The position numbers and the translations under genes are program-made. From positions 1 to 64,000 of the forward strand of contig CAZQSB010000005.1 of assembly GCA_964596015.1 (NCBI GenBank): a stretch of DNA of 64,000 bases, read 5' to 3'. Under the pieces are notes generated by a model, which saw nothing but the letters and a program-made list of their open reading frames with translations, was not told the DNA's origin and made no database searches. This stretch comes from WJMD01 sp964596015. GTDB taxonomy: Bacteria; Joyebacterota; Joyebacteria; Joyebacterales; Joyebacteraceae. How positions within the stretch are numbered: the first letter of the stretch is position 1; every line of letters begins with the position of its first letter. Positions 1-7,767 of this stretch are shown here, piece after piece.

Positions 1-86
1 GTCAACCCCGCCGCGCCGACCGCGCGAACCGAGAGCGGGAATCGATGTCGTCCCGGGGGCGGGGCGACACGACCGGGAGGTGGATG

Positions 87-1322
87 ATGAGAAAGCTCAT
101 GGCTCTGGCGTTCGCGATGCTTCTGTGCGCGACGGCTCACGGCGCGACCCACGTCGTCGACCCGTCTGACTCACTGGCCTACTCCACGATCGCGGCGGCG
201 CTGGCCGCGGTCTCCGAGGGAGACACGGTACTCGTCACGCCCGGCACCTACACCGGCGAAGGGAACCGCGACATGGACATCCCCGCCCCGAACTTCGTGC
301 TCCTGGGCGAGGGCGGCTCCGGCTCGGTCATCATCGACGGGCAGGACCAGAACAACCACCACTGCTTCAACCTCTACGGCCGCGGACGGGCCGGCCACAA
401 CGCCTCGATGGTCATCGAGGGGTTCACCATCCGGAACTTCGTCGTCTCGAACTCACCACACGGTCCCGGAGCGGCCATCCGGCTCCAGTTCAACGAGAGC
501 CCGACCATCCGCGATGTCGTCATCGAGGACTGCCAGGCGCTCGCCACCTGGGGGGCCGGCATCTGGTGCAACAACAACTGCTCCCCGATCGTGACGGACG
601 TGGTCGTCCGGGGATGCTACGCCAACAACGGGGCCGCCATCTACTGCAGCGCCGGCTCGAGTCCGGTGTTGACCAATGTGACCGTGGAGGACTGCACGGT
701 GTACGAGCACGGCGCCGTCTACATCGTCCTCGGTTCCGACCCGCAGTTCAACGATTGCCGGTTCCAGAGGAACGAGTCGGCGACAGACGGCGGCGCGGTC
801 TACGCGTGGAGCGGGTGCGCGCCGGCCTTCGGCTTCTGCCACTTCATCGAGAACACCGCCGGAACCCTCGGCGGGGCCATTCGCGCGTACGATTCGTGCG
901 ACCCCATCTTCAGCCGCTGCACCTTCGTCTACAACACCGCCGGCTCGGGCGGCGACGCGATGGACCTGGAAGACAACTGCTATCCCTCGATCTTCAACTC
1001 CATCTTCGCCCTGAACGGACACACCCGGGGCACGACCATCCGGTGCGACGGCTCGAGCGTGCCGACGGCCACCTACTGCTTCATGTCGTCGAACGCTGGA
1101 GGCGATGACGTCTGTGGGGACGGCCCCTCGGGAACGAACTTCTTCACAGGCGACCCGCTCTTCTGCAACATCGAATCGCTCGACCTCACGCTGGCCTCGA
1201 ACTCGCCCTGCCTCGCCGGCAACAACGCGTGGGGCCAGAACATCGGCGCCGAGGTACAGGGCTGTACGCAGTCGCCGGTCGAGGACGTGAGCTGGGGCAC
1301 CATCAAGGCGATGTACAGGTAG
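87..1322 (+). CDS. Secreted right-handed beta-helix repeat protein
   Basis: Begins with a signal peptide (MRKLMALAFAMLLCATAHGA), so it is exported. The body consists of repeated short strands of the type GGAVY / GAGIWCNNNCSPI / DPIFSRCTFVYN, rich in Asn, Gly and Cys, as in pectate-lyase-fold and polymorphic outer-membrane repeat proteins. No catalytic motif is evident; a surface or adhesive role is inferred. It lacks the FlgD-like sorting domain seen in the C25 peptidase at 17.9-21.6 kb and instead ends in WGTIKAMYR. In-frame starts exist at 45, 84 and 87. ATG 87 has GGGAGG at 75-80 with 6 nt spacing and gives the cleanest signal peptide. It stands alone. Confidence 0.75.
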   Translation: MRKLMALAFAMLLCATAHGATHVVDPSDSLAYSTIAAALAAVSEGDTVLVTPGTYTGEGNRDMDIPAPNFVLLGEGGSGSVIIDGQDQNNHHCFNLYGRGRAGHNASMVIEGFTIRNFVVSNSPHGPGAAIRLQFNESPTIRDVVIEDCQALATWGAGIWCNNNCSPIVTDVVVRGCYANNGAAIYCSAGSSPVLTNVTVEDCTVYEHGAVYIVLGSDPQFNDCRFQRNESATDGGAVYAWSGCAPAFGFCHFIENTAGTLGGAIRAYDSCDPIFSRCTFVYNTAGSGGDAMDLEDNCYPSIFNSIFALNGHTRGTTIRCDGSSVPTATYCFMSSNAGGDDVCGDGPSGTNFFTGDPLFCNIESLDLTLASNSPCLAGNNAWGQNIGAEVQGCTQSPVEDVSWGTIKAMYR

Positions 1323-1346
1323 CGGCGCCTTCTACAGCATTGAGAC

Positions 1347-1371
1347 GTTGTGAGCCCGTGTCACAACCTTT
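1347..1371 (+). terminator. Possible terminator hairpin after the beta-helix gene
   Basis: A perfect 7-bp inverted repeat, GTTGTGA (1347-1353) and TCACAAC (1361-1367), with a 7-nt loop is followed by CTTTCT. The stem is AT-rich for this genome and the T run is short, so it could instead be a protein-binding palindrome upstream of the SatD promoter. Confidence 0.35.
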
Positions 1372-1382
1372 CTGCTATGTAC

Positions 1383-1416
1383 TTGACAGGTGGTCCGAGG
1401 GTTGCTACAACTTGTA
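1383..1416 (+). promoter_or_regulatory. Promoter with overlapping palindrome upstream of satD-like gene
   Basis: TTGACA (1383-1388) and TACAAC (1406-1411) are 17 bp apart, and the -10 is preceded by TGC (extended -10). A perfect 11-bp palindrome, TACAA-C-TTGTA (1406-1416), covers the -10. It could be an operator for the helix-turn-helix protein encoded just downstream (autoregulation inferred). Confidence 0.55.
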
Positions 1417-1463
1417 AGTGTAGTAATAACCACATACAACCCTCCTTCTCGAGGTGAGTCGTC

Positions 1464-2132
1464 ATGCCTCATGCCCGAACGCAGGAGTTCTGCATCGTCC
1501 TGGGGGACGCCGTCGCCTCGCGCACGACGGAGGACCGAGAGGCCATGGAGCGCAGACTCCGCAGCACATGCGAGCGCGTCAACACGTCGTTCCGAGAGGA
1601 TCTCCGGGCGCCCTTCCGGCCGATCAAGGGACTCGACGAGTTCGGCGGGGCGCTCAGGGCGCCCGGCCGCCTGCACCGCATCGTCGCCGCGCTCGTCTCG
1701 GGGCTCGCTCCGGTCGCCTACCGGCTCGTCGCCGTTCGCGGGGAGGTCGATGCCGGCCTGGATTCGTCCGACATCTCACTGATGGACGGCCCGGCGTTCC
1801 ATCTCGCGGCCCGCATCATGGAGCGACTCAAGAGCGGCAAGCTCCTCTTCGAAGCGGCGCTGGGGGACGGGTCGACGGACGCTCTGCTGACAGGCTACCT
1901 CAACCTCCTCTCCTTCCATCTGAATGAGCTCTCGGACAGACAGTGGGAGGCGATCCGGGCGGTCGAGCTCGAGGGCACGCAGGAGAGTGCGGCGAAGACG
2001 CTCGGCGTTTCCCAGCAGGCCGTCTCGAAGATGCTCGTGCGCGCCCGCTGGCAGGAGCTTGAGACCCTGCAGGAGAAGCTCGACGCCGCTCTCCTGGAGC
2101 CCGCGCCTGTTGAGAGGGGGTCCCGAACTTGA
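1464..2132 (+). CDS. SatD-family protein with C-terminal helix-turn-helix
   Basis: The N-terminus (FCIVLGDAVASR ... DRE) matches the conserved start of SatD-family proteins. Residues about 155-200 (LSDRQWEAIRAVELEG, then AAKTLGVSQQAVSKML) form a sigma-4/LuxR-like helix-turn-helix. This gives a small cytoplasmic regulator of unknown ligand. ATG 1464 follows GAGGTGA. The stop overlaps the TTG start of a small membrane protein (TTGA), so the two are probably translationally coupled; SatD genes commonly sit beside DUF3307-type membrane proteins. A palindrome overlaps its promoter. Confidence 0.7.
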   Translation: MPHARTQEFCIVLGDAVASRTTEDREAMERRLRSTCERVNTSFREDLRAPFRPIKGLDEFGGALRAPGRLHRIVAALVSGLAPVAYRLVAVRGEVDAGLDSSDISLMDGPAFHLAARIMERLKSGKLLFEAALGDGSTDALLTGYLNLLSFHLNELSDRQWEAIRAVELEGTQESAAKTLGVSQQAVSKMLVRARWQELETLQEKLDAALLEPAPVERGSRT

Positions 2133-2497
2133 CGTCCCTCATCGAACCCGCGGACGTCATCATCGTCGTCGCCGGGGCGCTCGTGCTTCTTGCAACGAGC
2201 GGACGCGTGCTCATGGCCGTCTACCGTCGCGTCGGCGAGGAGAACGTCCTCGTCGATCTCGACGAGGAGGCAAGGGACACCGGTGTTGTCGTAGGAAAAT
2301 GCGAGAACCTCATCATCCTCGCCCTCGTGCTGCTCGGCGCCTACACGGCGCTCTCCATCATCTTCGCGGGGAAGGCATTCGTCCGTCGCGAGGACCTGAA
2401 GACGAACTCCCTCTACTACCTCGCCGGCACGATGGTGAACGTCACGTATTCGCTCCTCGTCGCGCTCGCCGTCCGTTTCCTGGTCCGCGCATTCTAG
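2129..2497 (+). CDS. Small membrane protein paired with SatD (DUF3307 C-terminal-like)
   Basis: 122 residues with an N-terminal membrane segment (residues 9-30), a central soluble stretch, then a hydrophobic half beginning GKCENLIILALVLLGAY. That half resembles the C-terminal part of DUF3307 proteins (ER-LLI-LVL-G...A-KS pattern), the usual partner of SatD. TTG start at 2129 overlaps the upstream stop by 4 nt and is preceded by GAGAGGGGG at 2112-2120. Function unknown; a membrane partner or sensor for the SatD-like regulator is an inference from context. Confidence 0.6.
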   Translation: MTSLIEPADVIIVVAGALVLLATSGRVLMAVYRRVGEENVLVDLDEEARDTGVVVGKCENLIILALVLLGAYTALSIIFAGKAFVRREDLKTNSLYYLAGTMVNVTYSLLVALAVRFLVRAF

Positions 2498-2661
2498 TCC
2501 CTGCCCGGACCGGCGTCCGCGTCCCGCAAGGGCACTCCACCGAACTTCCAGGATCGTCCACTCAGCCACCCGCACTCAGCGGACCTCGACGCCATCGGCC
2601 CTTCCGGGGGAGTGAGCCGTGCCTCATTCTCCGCCGGGACGGCCGCTATCTCTGTAACATC

Positions 2662-2705
2662 TTGACTTCAGGCACGATTCAAGCTAGAGTAAGTAGAGGC
2701 TTACT
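2662..2705 (+). promoter_or_regulatory. Promoter with operator for dtxR-feoAB
   Basis: TTGACT (2662-2667) and TAGAGT (2685-2690) are 17 bp apart. A perfect inverted repeat, AGTAAG (2688-2693) N6 CTTACT (2700-2705), covers the end of the -10 and the expected transcription start. The position is ideal for repression by the DtxR-type protein encoded 15 bp downstream. Confidence 0.65.
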
Positions 2706-2719
2706 TTCTGTGAGGCGTC

Positions 2720-3106
2720 ATGCTTTCTGAGCGCGCTGCCGACTATCTCGAGACCATCTACCTCCTCTCGCTCCGGCAGGACACGGTCGGAGTCTCGGAG
2801 GTCGCGGAGGAGCGGGGCGTTACGACGCCGACGGCGCGGTCTGCCATCGGCAGACTCAAGGCGGACGGTCTCGTTCGACAGCGCCGCTACGGCAAGGTCG
2901 TCCTGACGGAGACCGGACGTCGACGCGCCGCTATCGTCTACCGGCGCCACACGCTTCTCTTCCGGTTCCTGCACGACGTCCTGGGCGTCGATCCCGAGAA
3001 GGCCGATGCTGAAGCGTGCAGGCTCGAACACGGGCTCTCAGAGGAGACGCTCGAGCGCCTGGTGAATTTCCTGGACGGCTACCAAGGAACCTCTGATGCC
3101 GCCTGA
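2720..3106 (+). CDS. DtxR/MntR-family metal-dependent transcriptional regulator
   Basis: The N-terminal winged helix-turn-helix (residues 1-62: SERAADYLETIYLL, then VTTPTARSAIGRLKADGLV) and the dimerisation/metal half (residues 63-125: RRHTLLFRFLHDVLGVD, EAxxLEHGLS) match the short, SH3-less DtxR/MntR type. It should bind DNA when loaded with Fe(II) or Mn(II). Its stop overlaps the feoA start by 11 nt, so it is co-transcribed with the ferrous-iron transporter. The palindrome on its own promoter suggests iron-responsive autorepression of the whole operon. Confidence 0.88.
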   Translation: MLSERAADYLETIYLLSLRQDTVGVSEVAEERGVTTPTARSAIGRLKADGLVRQRRYGKVVLTETGRRRAAIVYRRHTLLFRFLHDVLGVDPEKADAEACRLEHGLSEETLERLVNFLDGYQGTSDAA

Positions 3107-3467
3107 GAAGATCGTCGAACTCAACACGCTCGGTCCCGGCGAAGCCGCGCGCGTCGTCGACGTCGAGGGAGAGGGCGCGTTCCGCCGGAGACTCCTGGAC
3201 ATGGGTTTCGTCGGCGGCGCCTTCGTGCGGGTGATCCGTCACGCCCCTCTCCGCAACCCGACCGAGTATTGTGTCAGCGGCTCACACGTGACGCTCAGGA
3301 GCGCCGAGGCGGCGCGGATCATGGTGGCGCCTGTCGAGGAGCCTCCGTGGAAACGAGCGCGCGGCGGGCGCGGCCGCGGCCTCGGCAGGTGGTTCCGCCG
3401 CGGAAAAGGACGCGGGCACGGACGGGGACGTAAGTGGAAAAACGGGGACGAAGAACCCTCTCAATAG
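3096..3467 (+). CDS. feoA: FeoA ferrous-iron transport accessory protein with basic tail
   Basis: Residues 4-80 form the SH3-like FeoA domain (LGPGEAARVVDVEGEG, then RRRLLDMGFVGGAFVRVI). FeoA works with FeoB in Fe(II) uptake. A normal FeoA has about 75-85 residues; this one has 123 because of an Arg/Gly/Lys-rich tail from about residue 87 (for example GRGHGRGRKWK). The last 34 nt also encode the start of FeoB in another frame, so the tail may be a by-product of overlap. It lies between the DtxR regulator and feoB. Confidence 0.88.
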   Translation: MPPEKIVELNTLGPGEAARVVDVEGEGAFRRRLLDMGFVGGAFVRVIRHAPLRNPTEYCVSGSHVTLRSAEAARIMVAPVEEPPWKRARGGRGRGLGRWFRRGKGRGHGRGRKWKNGDEEPSQ

Positions 3468-5584
3468 GTCTCGCCGGCAACCCGAACTCCGGAAAGACGT
3501 CCATCTTCAACGCGCTCACCGGCGCCAGGCAACAGGTGGGAAACTGGCCGGGCGTCACGGTCGAGAAGAAGATGGGGCGGGTAACGCACGGCGGCTACGA
3601 CATCGAGGTCGTCGACCTTCCCGGCACCTACAGCCTGACAGCCTACTCGATCGAGGAACGGGTCGCGCGCTCGTTCATCATCGATGAGAAGCCGGACGTG
3701 GTCGTCCACGTCATCGACACCGCCAATCTTCAGCGCAATCTCTATCTGACCGTCCAGCTCCTCGAGCTTGGCGTCGACCTCGTGCTCGACCTCAACATGT
3801 GGGACGAGCACCTGGCGTGCGGTGCCACGCTCGACTGCGAGCGGCTCTCCACGCTTCTCGGCGCCCCCGCCGTCCCGACGGCCGCCCACCGTTCGGAAGG
3901 CGTCTCGGAGCTCCTCGACGCCGTCATCCGGATCGCTGAGGACCGCGCCGACAGACACCGTCACGTGCCGGTCTCGTACGGACCGCACGTCGACGACGTC
4001 CTCGCCGACCTGGTCGCCGAGCTCGAGAGGCGTCCCGAACTGGTCGGCGACTACCCCCGGAAGTGGGTGGCCATCAAGCTCCTCGAGGGCGACGAGGAGA
4101 TCGAATGGCTGTTCACGAAGTCCCCGGAGGGCGACGCGCGGCTCCGGCGCCTGGTCGAGCGCGGCCGGCAGCACATCCAGAGCGCCACCGGGACCGACGC
4201 CGAGAAGGTCATCTCCGAGGGGCGCTACGGGTACATCGAGGGAGCGCTCCGTGAGGTGCTGAGCGAGCGAACGGTCGACCGCATGGAGGTCTCCCGGCGC
4301 ATCGACAACGTCTTCACGAACCGCTACCTGGGCTATCCCGTCTTCTTCCTCTTCGTCTGGCTTCTCTTCGAGTTCACCTTCCGCGTGGGAGCCTGGCCGA
4401 TGAGATGGCTCGACGCGTTCGTCGGCTGGGTGGCGGGGACGCTTTCGACGGCGCTCCCGGAATCGCTTGTCTCGAGTCTTCTTATCGACGGGATCATCGG
4501 AGGCGTCGGCTCCGTCGTCGTCTTCCTTCCCAACATCGCGATACTCTTCCTCGGGATCGCCTTCCTCGAGGACTCGGGCTACATGGCGCGCGCCGCCTTT
4601 CTGATGGACCGTGTGATGCACTCCCTGGGACTCCACGGCAAGTCGTTCATCCCGATGCTCATGGGCTTCGGATGCAGCGTCCCCGCCATCATGGCGACGA
4701 GAACGCTCGAGTCGACGCGTGACCGCATCCTGACCATCCTCGTGGTGCCGTTCATGTCGTGCAGCGCCAGGCTGCCCGTCTACCTCCTGATCGGCGGCAC
4801 CTTCTTCGCCTCGCGAGCGGGAGTTGTCGTGTTCACGATCTATGTCATCGGCATCCTGGTCGCCTTCACCGTGGGCCGTGTCCTCTCGAAGACGCTCTTC
4901 CGAAGCGCCCCGGCGCCGTTCGTGATGGAGCTTCCGCCCTACAGGCTCCCGACCGCCAGAGGACTTCTCATGCACACATGGGAGCGGGCGAAGATCTATC
5001 TCAAGAAGATGGGCGGCGTGATCCTGATCGCCTCGATCGTTCTCTGGGCGCTGGGGACCTTCCCGATGCTGCCCGACGCGACCGTCGAACGCTACGAGGA
5101 CGACATCGCGGCCCTCATGCGAGAGAGCGGACCGGCGGTCGAGGAGCGCGTCGACGAGGTTCGAACGGAGCTGGAGGGCCTCCGCATCCGTCACTCGTTC
5201 ATCGGCAGGACGGGCAGGGTCCTCGAGCCGGCGATGCGCCCGCTCGGGTTCACCTGGGAGATGGGCGTGAGCCTCGTGACCGGCTTCGTGGCGAAGGAGG
5301 TGGTCGTCTCCACGCTCGGCGTCCTCTATCACGCGTCAGCGGAGGAGGAGACCGAAACGCTCTCCGAAGCCCTCCGCGACCCGTCGAGCGGCGTGACTCC
5401 GCTCGCGGCCTTCGCCTTCATGGTGTTCGTGCTGCTCTACACGCCGTGCATCGCGACGGTCGCGGCGGTCCGTCGTGAGGCCGGCGCAGGCTGGATGTAC
5501 TTCTCCGTCGTCTTCCAGACGGGCCTCGCATGGCTCATCGCGTTCGGCGTCTACCAGGGAGGCCGTCTCCTGGGGCTGGGCTAG
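3434..5584 (+). CDS. feoB: FeoB ferrous-iron transporter, GTPase plus membrane domain
   Basis: The N-terminal G domain has G1 GNPNSGKT (residues 15-22), G3 DLPG (61-64) and G4 NMWD (121-124; NxxD kept, with Trp at an unusual place). The GDI region follows, then a membrane domain with two Gate modules (FGCSVPAIMATR about residue 413; FVAKEVVVSTLG about residue 620) and 8 or more membrane segments. It imports Fe(II) across the inner membrane. 716 residues is near the usual 700-770. GTG 3434 lies inside feoA; GGGGA precedes it. No FeoC follows. Confidence 0.95.
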   Translation: MEKRGRRTLSIGLAGNPNSGKTSIFNALTGARQQVGNWPGVTVEKKMGRVTHGGYDIEVVDLPGTYSLTAYSIEERVARSFIIDEKPDVVVHVIDTANLQRNLYLTVQLLELGVDLVLDLNMWDEHLACGATLDCERLSTLLGAPAVPTAAHRSEGVSELLDAVIRIAEDRADRHRHVPVSYGPHVDDVLADLVAELERRPELVGDYPRKWVAIKLLEGDEEIEWLFTKSPEGDARLRRLVERGRQHIQSATGTDAEKVISEGRYGYIEGALREVLSERTVDRMEVSRRIDNVFTNRYLGYPVFFLFVWLLFEFTFRVGAWPMRWLDAFVGWVAGTLSTALPESLVSSLLIDGIIGGVGSVVVFLPNIAILFLGIAFLEDSGYMARAAFLMDRVMHSLGLHGKSFIPMLMGFGCSVPAIMATRTLESTRDRILTILVVPFMSCSARLPVYLLIGGTFFASRAGVVVFTIYVIGILVAFTVGRVLSKTLFRSAPAPFVMELPPYRLPTARGLLMHTWERAKIYLKKMGGVILIASIVLWALGTFPMLPDATVERYEDDIAALMRESGPAVEERVDEVRTELEGLRIRHSFIGRTGRVLEPAMRPLGFTWEMGVSLVTGFVAKEVVVSTLGVLYHASAEEETETLSEALRDPSSGVTPLAAFAFMVFVLLYTPCIATVAAVRREAGAGWMYFSVVFQTGLAWLIAFGVYQGGRLLGLG

Positions 5585-5674
5585 AGCTTCCCACGGCGGC
5601 CTCCTGCTCTGTCGCCCGGACGAGCTTCGGAAGTCGCCCGGCCACCGGTACTGCGACGCCCGCGCTCCGCGCGT

Positions 5675-5703
5675 TTGGAGGGGCGGCGGCGCTGTGCTAG
5701 ACT
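5675..5703 (+). promoter_or_regulatory. Extended -10 promoter for the ferritin-like gene
   Basis: TTGGAG (5675-5680), 17 bp, TAGACT (5698-5703), with TG at 5695-5696 (TGC before the -10). It suggests the ferritin-like gene is transcribed separately from feoB. Confidence 0.5.
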
Positions 5704-5750
5704 GATTCCACTCCGAACTGACGCCAATCCGCATGCGGAAGGAGGCAGAC

Positions 5751-6047
5751 GTGGGTTCTGAGACCCTGCACGAGAAGAGAGACGCGCTGAAGAAGGAGAC
5801 GATCGACCTCCATCGCGCCATCGTGTCGCTCGTCGAGGAGCTCGAGGCCGTCGACTGGTACAACCAGCGCGTGGACGTCGCGACCGACCCCGAGCTCGCT
5901 GACATCCTCGCTCACAACCGCGACGAGGAGAAGGAACACGCGGCGATGCTCATGGAGTGGATCCGGAGGCACGACGAGGCGTTCGCGGACGAGATGAAGG
6001 ACTATCTGTTCACCGAGAAGCCCGTCACCGAGATCGAGGAGGATTAG
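5751..6047 (+). CDS. Encapsulated-ferritin-like (EncFtn) protein lacking a cargo-loading tail
   Basis: 98 residues closely resembling Rhodospirillum rubrum EncFtn: HRAIVSLVEELEAVDWYNQR, then LAHNRDEEKEHAAMLMEW and DYLFTEKPVT. The ferroxidase residues Glu, Trp, Tyr, Glu, His map to E30, W36, Y37, E60 and H63. Such proteins form annular decamers that oxidise Fe(II) and normally sit inside an encapsulin shell. Here the protein stops right after the helical core (TEIEED), with no targeting extension, and no encapsulin gene is in the window. GTG 5751 has GGAAGGAGG at 5737-5745; an upstream ATG at 5733 precedes that RBS. The stop overlaps the next start (TAGTG). Confidence 0.85.
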   Translation: MGSETLHEKRDALKKETIDLHRAIVSLVEELEAVDWYNQRVDVATDPELADILAHNRDEEKEHAAMLMEWIRRHDEAFADEMKDYLFTEKPVTEIEED

Positions 6048-6871
6048 TGGCGCCGCGCCTTGCGGTCATCGTTGCGGCCGTTCTCCTCGCAGGCTCGGTC
6101 GGCGTCGTCCGCGCTTCGGACGCGCCCGAGGACTTCGCGCGCTACCCCGTCGAGTCCGGACCCCGGGGCAAACTGTCCATCACGGTCCATCCGGGGGAGG
6201 AATGGGTGCACGAGTTCCGGGTGCTCCTCCTCGTTCCCGTCGAGAACCGACCTCAGATGGCCTTCTGGCTCGAGAGACCGAACGGCAAGTTCGTCACCAC
6301 CATCTACGTGACCCGTCGAGCCGCCTTCGAGGACTGGCGCGCGACTCCGGGCCAGGACGCCGACGCGATCGAACGCCCGTCGGCGCTCCCGGTCTGGACG
6401 CGGAAGCACACGCGCGTCGGCATCGCCCCGATGAGGTCGTGCGCGTTCTGTCACGACGAGCACGACGCGGAGGAGCCGCCCGTCGAGCTTCCGCCCGACG
6501 CCGTCACGTCGGCGACGCCGGAGACCGGGTTCGTCCGCGAGTGGGCGATTCCCGAGAAGCTCGAGCCGGGGACCTACCTGCTCCGGGCCGAGATCAACCA
6601 CTCGAAGGACTTCAACGAGGCCTTTCCCGAGGACGCGCCGGAGGGCGCTCCGAACTATTCGGGCGGCCCGATGGGCTCAGGACAGCCGTCGCTCATCTGG
6701 TCCGGACAGCTCGTCATCGCCGAAGAGACTGACACGGTCGAACTCGAGCCCGTCGGCCACGGCGAGCCCGCCGGTCGCGACGGCTCCATCGATCCGGACC
6801 TCACCGACCTCACAACTGCGTTGGACATCATCGAGTCGATCGAGGTCGTCTACACTCCGCCGTCGGAGTAG
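6047..6871 (+). CDS. Periplasmic DUF2271-like protein with one CxxCH haem motif
   Basis: The signal peptide is residues 1-24 (LAVIVAAVLLAGSVGVVRA). Residues 40-110 resemble the DUF2271 fold (RPQMAFWLERPNGKFVTTIYVT). A CAFCH sequence (C132, C135, H136) in MRSCAFCHDEHD is a c-type haem attachment motif. The rest is a beta-rich soluble domain. A periplasmic monohaem electron-transfer protein is inferred. GTG 6047 overlaps the ferritin stop by 1 nt and is preceded by GAGGAGGA, so it is translationally coupled to the ferritin-like gene. A redox link between the two is plausible but unproven, because the proteins sit on opposite sides of the membrane. Confidence 0.65.
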   Translation: MAPRLAVIVAAVLLAGSVGVVRASDAPEDFARYPVESGPRGKLSITVHPGEEWVHEFRVLLLVPVENRPQMAFWLERPNGKFVTTIYVTRRAAFEDWRATPGQDADAIERPSALPVWTRKHTRVGIAPMRSCAFCHDEHDAEEPPVELPPDAVTSATPETGFVREWAIPEKLEPGTYLLRAEINHSKDFNEAFPEDAPEGAPNYSGGPMGSGQPSLIWSGQLVIAEETDTVELEPVGHGEPAGRDGSIDPDLTDLTTALDIIESIEVVYTPPSE

Positions 6872-6874
6872 GAC

Positions 6875-7339
6875 ATGAAATGCGCAGTGCAGGTCGAGCT
6901 GGCCGTCATGGGGCCCGGGGACTTCGACGAGGTAGAGTTCCTGTGGCGGGCGTCTCCCGGCGTCGGTCTCTACCCCGGAGACGACCGGGAGAGCATCGCG
7001 CGCTTCCTTGAGCGCAACCCCGGACTGTCGTTCGTGGCGCGCGACGGCGATAGGACTGTCGGCGCGGTCCTCTGTGGTCACGACGGTCGGCGCGGCTACA
7101 TCACGCACCTTGCCGTGGCCCCCTCTCACAGGCGCGAGGGCATCGGGGAAAGGCTGGTCGAGCGATGCCTCGCCGCGCTCAGACGGGAGGGCATCGAGAA
7201 GGCGCATCTCTTCGTCTTCGAGCACAACATGGGCGCCCGGGCCTTCTGGCGACGCCTGGGGTGGCATGACCGCGGAGATCTCGTCACGATGTCGCGATAT
7301 CTGACCGCGGAGCAAAGCGGGAAGCAGGAGAAGCCTTGA
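6875..7339 (+). CDS. GNAT-family N-acetyltransferase
   Basis: 154-residue single-domain GNAT. Motif A is ITHLAVAPSHRREGIGERLVE (about residues 73-93; RREGIG is the acetyl-CoA pyrophosphate loop), followed by KAHLFVFEHNMGARAFWRRLGW (motif B). Substrate unknown. It starts 4 nt after the cytochrome-like gene and overlaps the next GNAT by 4 nt, so it belongs to a polycistronic run from about 5.7 to 8.9 kb. Confidence 0.85.
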   Translation: MKCAVQVELAVMGPGDFDEVEFLWRASPGVGLYPGDDRESIARFLERNPGLSFVARDGDRTVGAVLCGHDGRRGYITHLAVAPSHRREGIGERLVERCLAALRREGIEKAHLFVFEHNMGARAFWRRLGWHDRGDLVTMSRYLTAEQSGKQEKP

Positions 7340-7767
7340 TCCGCTATACGAGGAGCCTCGAGGGCATCACGCCTGAGCGGCTCGCGGGCTTCTTTCAGGG
7401 CTGGCCCGCTCACCCGACGCCCGAACGGCATCTCCGGATACTCCGTTCCAGCTACGAGCGGGTGCTCGCCATCGACGACGAGACGGGCCAGGTGGTCGGG
7501 TTCGTCACGGCGGTCTCGGACGGCATTCTCGCAGCCTACATCCCGCTCCTCGAGGTGCTCCCGGACTACCGGGGACACGGCGTCGGCCGCGAACTCATGG
7601 AGAGACTGCTGGAGAGTCTCGAGGGGCTCTACATGATCGATCTCGTCGCGGACGCGGAGCGGGTGGCCTTCTACGAGCGCCTGGGGTTCGGGCAGATGCG
7701 GGCGATGGTCCTGAGGGATTTCGACGCGCAGGCGGGCAGGGAGCAGGCGGAGGAAGACCGACGGTGA
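7336..7767 (+). CDS. GNAT-family N-acetyltransferase
   Basis: 143 residues. Motif A is YIPLLEVLPDYRGHGVGREL (YRGHGVG loop), followed by VAFYERLGFGQMRAMVLRDF. The TTG start at 7336 overlaps the previous gene's stop (TTGA), and its own stop overlaps the GTG start of the next gene. Not a close copy of the preceding GNAT. Substrate unknown. Confidence 0.83.
   Translation: MIRYTRSLEGITPERLAGFFQGWPAHPTPERHLRILRSSYERVLAIDDETGQVVGFVTAVSDGILAAYIPLLEVLPDYRGHGVGRELMERLLESLEGLYMIDLVADAERVAFYERLGFGQMRAMVLRDFDAQAGREQAEEDRR

Noticed and set aside
3461..5332. 623-residue minus-strand open frame
   Set aside because: Antisense of feoB; charged low-complexity translation.
5585..6900. Encapsulin gene near the ferritin-like gene
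   Set aside because: Neighbouring frames encode FeoB, a DUF2271-like CxxCH protein and GNATs; no HK97-fold protein is present.
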